9,454 bases of DNA from an uncultured Oscillibacter sp. GTDB taxonomy: Bacteria > Bacillota > Clostridia > Oscillospirales > Oscillospiraceae. The translations under genes and the position numbers were made by a program. The first letter of the stretch is position 1; each line of letters opens with the position of its first letter. The notes beneath the pieces are model-generated. The model saw only the letters and a program-made list of their open reading frames with translations, was not told the origin of the DNA and searched no databases. Location of the stretch: contig CAMHDB010000061.1 of assembly GCA_946183715.1 (NCBI GenBank), positions 1 through 9,454 of the forward strand. Direction: 5' to 3'. Positions 5,944 to 9,454 of this stretch are shown here, one piece after another.

Positions 5944-8900
5944 GTGTCAAGGCTTATCATGAAATCGCTCTCAAAATTGCGGAGCGGAGACGCCGTATCC
6001 GTCACCTACGGGGATGTCACGCACTTGGAGACACTCTCGGCGACCGTGACGGAGAACGAAACCGAATACGACGCGGGGGGCGCGCCTTCCGGCGGGACGC
6101 TCATGCTCACCGACGGGGCCGGGCAGGAACTGTTCTTGAGCTACGGAATCATTCACGGCTGGAAGCAGGTTTCGTCCGTACCGTCCCCGGCGCAGTCAAA
6201 CGCCCCGGCCACGCCCCCGGCCCCCGCGCCGGAACCCCAAATCGAAACCGCGTCCTTACTCAGAGACGAAGTGTCCGTGGCGGGGCTTGCGCTCAGCGAC
6301 AGAAAAATCCGCGACCTGTTCGGACAGCTCTCCCGTAAGGAACGCAAAAAACTTGACGGTATTTACAGTAAATTTCAGTACGGCGTGAAGTGTACCGACC
6401 GCGAGCGGATGTCGGCGGCGGCGCGGGCCGCCTGCCAACTCGTTACCCAGCCGCAGACCCCCCGTCAGGACGCGTGGAGCGCCGACGCGGCCTGTTTCTG
6501 CGGGGCCATGCTGGCCCGAGCGGGCCTGTACTACGCCGACGTGTTTCTCGTCGGGCGCTGTTTCCACGAGGCCGCGCTGTGCGCCTTCCGCGAGGGGACA
6601 TGGGCCAAGGCGGGGGCCTACGCCGCGCTGGCGATTCTCGAACCCGACACCCGTCACCCCGAAGGCTCCTCCGAGGAAGACCTGCTCAGTATCCTGACCG
6701 TCAGCGCCCTGAACGCCAAGGACATTTCCGCCGTCCGCCTGCTCGACAAGCGCCTCGGGCTTGGCTTCCAGCAGAGTTTGCGACGCGTACTGGCCGCGCT
6801 GGTCGCAAGCAAGCCCCTCCCGGAGACAGTCAGCCTGCAGGACACCGAACGCGCCCTCAATACCCTGACCCGCTACTTCCCCGGAACCGAAAGCGCGCAG
6901 GAAATCCGCCGCTTCACCGTCTTGGATGGCGAGGACGCCGCGCCCGTGCCGGAGGCCCCGACGGTAGTGGCGCCGCCGGAGCGCCGCTACGTCGGCTGGA
7001 TTAGCAAACTCGACTGGGGCGGGCGCCGCGGGGAGATTACCGCCCCCGACGGGCGTTGCTACTTCTCCTATCAGGAGGCCGACAAACCGCTGGCCCAAAG
7101 ACTGGAAGAGAATCTCAACAACCGACTGGACGGCCCCCCGATATGGGTCAGTTTCGTGCCCCGCGAAGGCTGGGCCTACGAAATCCACGGCGCGGACTCG
7201 CCGCTCGTGCTGGCGCGTCAGGCCGCCGCGCGCGGGGAGTACGGAGCCGCAATCGCCCTGTGCGAGGAAGCCGCCCTCACCCCCGACGCGCAGAGCGCCA
7301 TGGGCGACCTCGTGCAGTTCGCGCTCGAAAAGTTCCGCATGGACAGGCAGACCGATACCCTGTACGAAGTCGAATCCTTCTACCGCGCCCATCAGGACGC
7401 CTACCCCGAAGAGCCGTGGCGTATCGCGGCCATCGGGCAGTTGTACTACGGCCTGTGTCAGTTCCCGGTGTCGCGGGAGTACCTTGGCCGCGCGCTCGAA
7501 TCCGGGCCTATCAGCGCCAAAGTGCGCTCCACGTTCCTTGCGCAGTATATCCGCTCCTGCATCCGCAGTTACTACGAGAAGCTCGACCTGTCCTTAATGG
7601 AGGACGTGCGCCGGAGCGCCGAGGAATGGCTCGCGCTCTACCGCAGCGACGAACTCGCCGGGGACGAACAGAACGCCCGCTTCTACCCGCGCATTCTGAT
7701 TTGGAAGTGCCGCGCGGAGTGCGCGCTGAATCTGCCCGACGCGGCGGAGGAAGATTTGCGCCTCGCGTCGGAAGTCCTGCCGCCCTACGACGAACGCCTC
7801 GCGCGCTCTTACGCCGCCTTGGAGGAGACGCGCCGCCGCGTGGAGCGGAACCGCGTCACGGAGGAGCCCGGCGCCCCCGACGATTCCGGGGAGGAAGCCC
7901 CCGAAGAACTCCCCCGCGGCGAAGAGGAGTACGCCGATGAGGAGGCCGGCGACGAGGAGGACGTAGAGGACGGGGACGACGAGGAAGAAGAGCCCGATTC
8001 CGGCGACGAGAATATGGAGACCGTGCCCTATCAGGACCGCGACGGCTGGGCCGCGCTGGGCCTGTCGAAGCGGGACATTGTCGACCGGGCGATGGAGTTC
8101 GACGGCCCCGACGCCGTGCCGCTCGCCGTGGCCTACCTGAAAGCCGCGTCCACCCTCAACGACGCCCTGCTCCCGGTCTACCGCGTCGCGGGAATCGCCG
8201 TCAGCGACCCCCTCATGACGCAGGACTACTCCATCTCCGCCCTCCTCAACGCCCTTGAGAATATGGACGCCGACTACCCCCGCCTGAACGACTTCTGTAT
8301 GGCGTCGGCGTTCCTCCGGGCGTCGTTCCTCTCCGGGCGCGGCTGGGACTTCACCGCCCGCGGCCTCCGCGACAGTATCTCCGTCGTGCGCGACATCCCC
8401 GCCCTGCAAGGCGCTTGCGACACGCTGGAAGAGTTCCGCAACCTCTCCGGACAGGCTATGGACATCTACGCCGACTACCGCAATCAGGACGTGAACCGAA
8501 TCCGCGACGAACTGAACGAAGTCGTACACCACGCCTACGAGGTTTACCGCCGTTTCGTACTCACCCCGCCCCGGGAGGGCGTCCGGTTCGCGCGACTGCT
8601 CGAAACGAAAAAAATCGCGTTCGCGAAGGAAAACTGGCTCTCTACGATGGTTCGCCGCGTCATGGAGCGCGACCAGAACGCGTTAGAGGAAGAACGCGAC
8701 ACCTTTATTGAGCGCTTCCTGAACGGCGTGCCGCAGTTCTCGCACAAGCAGTTGAGCACCGACGCCATCGACGAGTTTATAGAGGACTGCTGGACGCAGG
8801 CCGCCAAGCGTCTCCGCCTCCAAAAGGAGCACACCGACTTACAGGGCGACCGCCGGAACAATCTCCGCTCGAACATTACGGAAATGCTGGACGTAGTGTG

Positions 8901-9454
8901 TCAGTGGTACGCGCTGACGGGGCGGAGTGCCGGACTGACGTGGCGCACGCCCGAGGGCGAAAAGGCCGCCGCGAATCTGCACCCGCGGCTCGCGGGGCAA
9001 CTGGAAGAGCTCGCCGCCTACTGTCAGGACACCGTGCCGCAGGCGTCGACGCCGGAAGACCGTCTGGGCCTCCGGATTCTGGGCCACACCGCGCAGGAAC
9101 TCTCCGACCGTCTGGAAGGCCGCTGGAGCTTTGAGCAGGAGAATTTCTTCTACGTCACGTTCCTGAAAAGCGACGCCGTTCTGCTCGACGAGGATTTCAT
9201 GCCCGACTTTTCGTCGACGTTCTGCGCCCTCCCGGAACTCAATGTACTGGCGCGTATCCGGGCACACGCCGAGAACGACTTCACCGACTGGCAGTCGCGT
9301 CTCGACCGCATTTACGGCCCCGACAAGACCGCCCACAACTACGGCACCGCCGCGCGTATCCTCGAATACCTCCGCGCCGCCGGACAGGCCGACGCCGTGA
9401 CCGTACCCGAGAACGCCGACCAGTTCGTCACGCAGGCCCGCCTGCAGGCCGGCG
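5944..9454 (+). CDS. Large multidomain protein of unknown function with a cold-shock-like module and TPR-like repeats (3' end outside window)
   Basis: One frame is open for 1,170 codons without a stop and runs off the right edge. I chose the GTG at 5944-5946 because AGGAGG (5931-5936) lies 7 bases upstream; an in-frame ATG at 5959 is poorly placed. I do not recognise the family. No signal peptide or membrane segment is seen, so it is probably cytosolic. In order: a beta-rich module (about 8-76), a Pro/Ala linker (79-98), a helical region (100-335) with a Cys/Ala-rich core near 182-215, a second linker (330-346), a cold-shock/OB-like module (349-414), TPR-like helical repeats (about 420-635, best unit GEYGAAIALCEEAALTPD at 431-448), an acidic tract (640-692, 30 Asp/Glu of 53), and a helical C-terminal region (700-1170) without obvious catalytic motifs. 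Third positions favour G/C as in the neighbouring genes, so recent transfer is not indicated. RNA binding or scaffolding is inference. Confidence 0.88.
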   Translation, partial: MSRLIMKSLSKLRSGDAVSVTYGDVTHLETLSATVTENETEYDAGGAPSGGTLMLTDGAGQELFLSYGIIHGWKQVSSVPSPAQSNAPATPPAPAPEPQIETASLLRDEVSVAGLALSDRKIRDLFGQLSRKERKKLDGIYSKFQYGVKCTDRERMSAAARAACQLVTQPQTPRQDAWSADAACFCGAMLARAGLYYADVFLVGRCFHEAALCAFREGTWAKAGAYAALAILEPDTRHPEGSSEEDLLSILTVSALNAKDISAVRLLDKRLGLGFQQSLRRVLAALVASKPLPETVSLQDTERALNTLTRYFPGTESAQEIRRFTVLDGEDAAPVPEAPTVVAPPERRYVGWISKLDWGGRRGEITAPDGRCYFSYQEADKPLAQRLEENLNNRLDGPPIWVSFVPREGWAYEIHGADSPLVLARQAAARGEYGAAIALCEEAALTPDAQSAMGDLVQFALEKFRMDRQTDTLYEVESFYRAHQDAYPEEPWRIAAIGQLYYGLCQFPVSREYLGRALESGPISAKVRSTFLAQYIRSCIRSYYEKLDLSLMEDVRRSAEEWLALYRSDELAGDEQNARFYPRILIWKCRAECALNLPDAAEEDLRLASEVLPPYDERLARSYAALEETRRRVERNRVTEEPGAPDDSGEEAPEELPRGEEEYADEEAGDEEDVEDGDDEEEEPDSGDENMETVPYQDRDGWAALGLSKRDIVDRAMEFDGPDAVPLAVAYLKAASTLNDALLPVYRVAGIAVSDPLMTQDYSISALLNALENMDADYPRLNDFCMASAFLRASFLSGRGWDFTARGLRDSISVVRDIPALQGACDTLEEFRNLSGQAMDIYADYRNQDVNRIRDELNEVVHHAYEVYRRFVLTPPREGVRFARLLETKKIAFAKENWLSTMVRRVMERDQNALEEERDTFIERFLNGVPQFSHKQLSTDAIDEFIEDCWTQAAKRLRLQKEHTDLQGDRRNNLRSNITEMLDVVCQWYALTGRSAGLTWRTPEGEKAAANLHPRLAGQLEELAAYCQDTVPQASTPEDRLGLRILGHTAQELSDRLEGRWSFEQENFFYVTFLKSDAVLLDEDFMPDFSSTFCALPELNVLARIRAHAENDFTDWQSRLDRIYGPDKTAHNYGTAARILEYLRAAGQADAVTVPENADQFVTQARLQAG

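Noticed and set aside
5925..6338. Plus-strand open frame of 137 codons starting at an ATG upstream of the AGGAGG box
   Set aside because: Its start precedes the ribosome binding site and its product is Arg-rich. The frame from the GTG at 5944 is spaced correctly and continues for 1,170 codons.
6256..7392. Minus-strand open frame of 378 codons
   Set aside because: It is antisense to the large plus-strand gene, which has a promoter, a ribosome binding site and an unbroken frame of 1,170 codons. The frames at 7594-8532 and 8839-9336 on the minus strand are rejected for the same reason.
7056..7940. Plus-strand open frame of 294 codons in another phase
   Set aside because: Its product is extremely Arg/Pro-rich, a frame-shifted reading of the large gene. 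The in-phase reading has ordinary protein composition and recognisable repeats.
1..9454. Insertion sequences, tRNA or rRNA genes, CRISPR arrays
   Set aside because: I looked for transposase motifs, terminal repeats, tRNA-like segments and regularly spaced repeats and saw none.

Overview
This window looks like the chromosome of a G+C-rich Firmicute, most likely an uncultured Clostridia/Oscillospiraceae-type organism. The grounds are a perfect CIRCE operator in front of groES, strong AAGGAGG-type ribosome binding sites, consensus sigma-A promoters, a strong G/C third-position bias, and RelB/DinJ toxin-antitoxin sequences of the kind common in gut Clostridia. The taxonomic placement is inference.

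Layout. (1) 1-300: 5' part of groES on the minus strand, with its sigma-A promoter and CIRCE element. (2) 342-1005, minus strand: a toxin-antitoxin module made of a RelB/DinJ-type antitoxin and a YoeB/Txe-type mRNA interferase, with its own near-consensus promoter and a candidate weak terminator. (3) 1024-2906, minus strand: a two-gene unit, HAD-family phosphatase then THUMP-domain rRNA methyltransferase, 19 bp apart. (4) 2929-3588, plus strand: a second toxin-antitoxin module of a RelB/DinJ-type antitoxin overlapping a YafQ-type toxin. Its promoter is bracketed by an 8-bp perfect inverted repeat, and the module ends in a clear intrinsic terminator. (5) 3642-5729, minus strand: complete methionyl-tRNA synthetase (metG). 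(6) 5765-5904: a divergent promoter region. (7) 5944-9454, plus strand: at least 1,170 codons of one uninterrupted frame that runs off the right edge. It encodes a large, unrecognised multidomain protein.

How the pieces relate. Most genes are housekeeping: protein folding, rRNA modification and tRNA charging. The two toxin-antitoxin modules are separate, each with its own promoter, and bracket the phosphatase/methyltransferase pair. Both use RelB/DinJ-type antitoxins but carry different RelE-superfamily toxins whose catalytic residues appear intact.

The most interesting item is the large right-hand gene. It has an N-terminal beta-rich module, a Pro/Ala linker, a helical region, a cold-shock/OB-like module, TPR-like helical repeats, a strongly acidic tract and a long helical C-terminal region. 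It has a near-consensus promoter and a good ribosome binding site, so it appears to be expressed. I do not recognise the family, and its C-terminus lies outside the window.
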